Assembly: GCF_028858725.1 (NCBI RefSeq)
Contig: NC_084790.1
Location: 28,995,031-29,059,030, forward strand
Source: Colius striatus
Taxonomy: Eukaryota > Chordata > Aves > Coliiformes > Coliidae
Reading direction: 5' to 3'
DNA length: 64,000 nt
In this document: one piece after another, positions 61,041-64,000 of the stretch
Numbering within the stretch: the first letter of the stretch is position 1
Layout: the number at the start of each line of letters is the position of its first letter
Program-made: the position numbers and the translations under genes
The notes under the pieces: model-generated
Told to the model about the DNA's origin: nothing
Databases searched by the model: none
Seen by the model: only the letters and a program-made list of their open reading frames with translations

Positions 61041-62947
61041 ATCACAGAGTCATAGAACTATAGAATGGTGGGGGTTGGAAGGGACCTTTAGAGATCATCT
61101 AGTCCAATCCCCCTGCAGAAGCAGGTCCACCTAGATCAGGTCACACAGCAAAGCATCCAGGTGGGTCTTGAAGACCTCCAGAGAAGGAGCCTCCACACCC
61201 TCCCTGGGCAGCCCGTGCCAGGGCTCCCTCACTTTCACAGGAAAATACTTTCTTCTTACATTTAAATAAAACTTTCTGTGTTCCAGTTTCACCCCATTAT
61301 ACCTTGTCCTGTTGCTGGATACAATAAAAAAAAGATGTCCCAACTTCCTACCATTTATACATTTACAAATCTTAATGAGGTCCCCCCCTCAGTCTTCTCT
61401 AGACTAAATAACCCCAGTTCCTGCAGCATTTCCTCATAAGGAAGATGCTCCAATCCCCTGATGTTCTTGGTGGCCCCGTACTGGACTCTTTCTAAAAGTT
61501 CTCTGTCCCTTTTGAACTGGGGAGCCCAGAACTGGACACAGGACTCCAGATGAGGCCTCAGCAGGGCAGAGTAGAGGGGGAGCAAAACCTTCCTTGACCT
61601 GCTGGCCACACTCTTCTTGATGCATCCCAGAATGCCATTGGCCTTCTTGGCCATGAGGGCACATTGCTGGCTCATGGTTAGTTTATTACCAATCAAGACT
61701 CCCAGGTCTCTCTCTGCAGAGCTGCTCTCCAGCAGGTCAATCCCCAGCCTGTACTGGTGCATGGGGTTGTTCCTTCCCAGGTGCAGAACTCAGCATTTGT
61801 CCTTGTTGAAACTCATGAGGTTCCTCTCTGTCCAACTCTCAAGCCAGTTGAGATCCCGCTGAATGGCAGCACAGCCTTCTGGAGAATCAACCAGTCCTCC
61901 CAATTTAGTGTCATCAGCCAACTTGCTGAGGGTACACTCTGTCCCTTCATCCAGGTCGTTGATGAAGATGTTGAACAAGACTGGCCCCAGAACTGATGGC
62001 TGTGGAACTCCTCTGGCCACAGGCTTCCAACTCGATTCTTTGCTGTTGATCACCATCCTCTGGGCTCTGTCATTCAGCCAGCTCTCGATCCACCTCACTG
62101 TCCACTCATCCAAGCCACACTGCCCGAGCTTTCTGATGATGATGTTGTGGGAGACAGGGTCAAAAGCCTTGCTGAAGTCAAGGTAGAGGACATTAACTGC
62201 TCTCCCCTCATCTAGCATCTAGTTATGCTCTCAAAGAAATCTATGAGGTTGGTCAAACAGGATTTGCCCTTGGTAAATCCATGTTGACTCCTCCTGACAA
62301 CCATCTTTTCTTTCATATGTTTAGTGACTACATTCAAGAGGAGTTGTTCCATCACCTTTCCAGGGATCGAGGTGAGGCTGACCGGCCTGTAGTTTACTGG
62401 GTCGTCCTTCTTGCCCTTTTTGAAGGCTGGAGTGACACTGGCCTTTCTCCAGTCCTCAGGCACCTTGCCTGTCCTCCGTGATTGAAAATGATGGAGAGTG
62501 GCTTAGCAATCACATCAGCCAGCTCCCTCAGTACTCTTGGATGCATCCCTTTAGGTTCCAGGGCATCCTCTGTCACCAGGGCACTCTCTGTGTTCACCAG
62601 TGGGCCTACATTCCCCCTAATCCTCCTTTTGCTGCTCATGCTCCTACTTTCCTTAACTTTCCTGGTTACGTTTAATTCTAAAGGGCTTTAGTCTTCCTGG
62701 TTGCACCCTTGCATGCTCTGCCAAAGTTCCTATACTCGTCCCAAGAAATCAAGCCCTATTTCTACCTTTCATAGATGGCTGATTTCTCCCTGAGTTGTCC
62801 CAGAAGATCTTTGCACATTCATAGAGGTCTCCTGCCTCCTTTTCCCACTTTCCTACATGTGAGGACACACTAACCCTGGGCTTAGAGGAAGTGGTGCTTG
62901 AAGATCAACCAGCTCTCTTGGGCACTTCTACCATCTAGGATCTAGAT
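61041..62947 (-). mobile_element. Long CR1 LINE with decayed reverse transcriptase
   Basis: The 3' tail is at 61041 and the element is traceable for about 1.9 kb. Two overlapping minus-strand frames (62212-62463 and 61790-62218) form the RT: one with VNYRPVSLTSIPGK and SQHGFTKGKSCLTNLIDF, the next with [10 protein letters not shown], the [17 protein letters not shown] block and a LADD box in place of the usual FADD/YADD. A third frame (61355-61762) is the C-terminal part with [13 protein letters not shown]. Frameshifts and stops make it inactive. The endonuclease half is missing (5' truncation). Confidence 0.95.
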
Positions 62948-63163
62948 GTTTAAAGGGAATCAGATTGTTCTCAGTAGTGCTCACTAACAGGACAATAGAC
63001 AAGGGACAAAAATTAAATCATATAATATTCCATCTGAACACACAAACTAGCATATTCAAACTTTAACAAACACTAGCATAGTCAAACACTAGCACAGCTT
63101 ACCTAGAGAGACTGGAGTCTCCACTCACAGAGATATTCGAAATCCTACTGGGTGTGGTCATGG
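62948..63163 (+). mobile_element. CR1 LINE fragment, left part of split copy
   Basis: Plus-strand CR1 blocks (TTGTTCTCAGTAGTGC, AACAGGACAATAGACAAGGG, TGGAGTCTCCACTCACAGAGATATTC) ending at GGTGTGGTCATGG, where the LTR at 63164 interrupts it. Confidence 0.8.
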
Positions 63164-63664
63164 TGTAATGGAAAAGGTCATATTCGTTAATCAAATCATG
63201 AAAGAATAGTTGTGCAAGGAACCATTTAAAGTCATTGTAAAAGTCTTATAAAACTTTAACTGTCAAGTTTCTACAATATGAACAGGTGCAGTTGGCTGAG
63301 ATGCTTATAGCAGGTACAATAGATTGCGCATGAGCTGATAAGAGCCAAGAGAAGAGTTCATGAGCCGGCCACTAGAGAAAGACTACTGACTTCATCCCAG
63401 CGACCACCCTACGACCATCAGGAGGCAGAAGAAGACCCCCTAGTAACAAGACGGGCACATGCGCAGAGTACACCAGGGAGCAATGCACCCGACCGATAAG
63501 GACTGTATGAAAGGACTCTGATATGAGGGGGGGTCGTGAGCTGTTGGTGGAGCAGAGTCTCCCGGCCGCCCAGCACCGTTTTGCTTATTTGCCGCTTGCT
63601 TAATAAATTTGATTCATGAGTCACTTAAATTGGCCTGTGAACTTTATCACAGCAATCTGTAAGA
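63164..63664 (+). mobile_element. Solo-LTR-like insertion in CR1
   Basis: About 500 bp separating two halves of one CR1. It starts TGTAATGG, has AATAAA at 63602-63607 and a GC-rich stretch just before it, as in retroviral LTRs. ATGG occurs at both edges (63160-63163, 63665-63668). The 3' end does not show a clean CA, so the right edge may be 63651 or 63664. No retroviral genes. Confidence 0.6.
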
Positions 63665-63770
63665 ATGGGCAGCCTGCTTTAGGTGACCCTTATTGAGCTA
63701 GAGTTGTCAGATTGTATCATCTCATGAAGCCCCTTCCAGCCTAAGTCATCCTTTTAATCAGTGAGATTTC
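63665..63770 (+). mobile_element. CR1 LINE fragment, right part of split copy
   Basis: Resumes CR1 at ATGGGCAGCCTGCTTTAGGTG and continues to CCCCTTCCAGCCTAAGTCAT, the CR1 tail. Confidence 0.75.
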
Positions 63771-64000
63771 ATCTAAAGCCTTGCTACCATGTTTTAATAT
63801 ATTGACTTACTTGCTTACCACAACATCTTTGTATCTCAGGAAGAGTAAGCAGCTTCTAGAGACTTATGTAGATATCATTTTGGAAAGCCATGTCTAAATG
63901 GTTTCTTTTTTGAGTAATTGTTATGGTTTAGCAAGGAGTTGCTTTCACTTGGTAACAGGGAAAGGAGGCTGCAGTGCAGACCTGGTAAAGAGTTCTCAGA

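Noticed and set aside
1..64000. Search for tRNA, rRNA, CRISPR, operon or prophage structures
   Set aside because: Nothing found; the window is a bird chromosome segment with spliced genes and retroelements.

Overview
The window is nuclear DNA from a bird. The evidence is many CR1 LINE fragments with the avian 3' end (…ATTCTRTGATTCT), avian-type LTRs, and a split gene whose exons read as WDR36. WDR36 and its neighbours are Z-linked in chicken, so Z linkage is likely here (inference). There is no prokaryotic gene content, CRISPR array or tRNA/rRNA gene that I can see.

Left part (1-3.6 kb): the 3' flank of WDR36. It carries a CR1 3' fragment (1.39-1.61 kb), a 5'-truncated LTR relic (1.90-2.65 kb) and the probable WDR36 poly(A) signal. 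Middle (3.62-35.80 kb, minus strand): the complete WDR36 gene, which I could splice into 23 coding exons in consistent phase, giving an 890-residue protein. It encodes the UTP-B/SSU-processome protein homologous to yeast Utp21. Its introns hold CR1 copies and a 1,261-bp solo LTR with perfect 5-bp target-site duplications.

Right behind the WDR36 promoter (36.5-38.3 kb, minus strand, same direction as WDR36) lies the most interesting item: a compact three-exon gene for a secreted, cysteine-rich cytokine. It matches thymic stromal lymphopoietin (TSLP) in gene order, orientation, signal peptide, start of helix A, six mature cysteines, the CPGY motif, an arginine-rich stretch and the last helix. 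Its last exon is very GC-rich and its 3' UTR runs into the WDR36 CpG-island promoter, which could explain why it is easily missed. TSLP is an epithelial alarmin; WDR36 is a housekeeping ribosome-biogenesis factor. Their link is conserved position, not shared pathway.

Right part (40-64 kb): intergenic DNA with CR1 copies of several ages, an ancient LINE relic holding an (AAT)n microsatellite, a long CR1 with decayed reverse-transcriptase frames (61.04-62.95 kb) and an LTR inserted in another CR1 (63.16-63.66 kb). No convincing protein-coding gene was found there.
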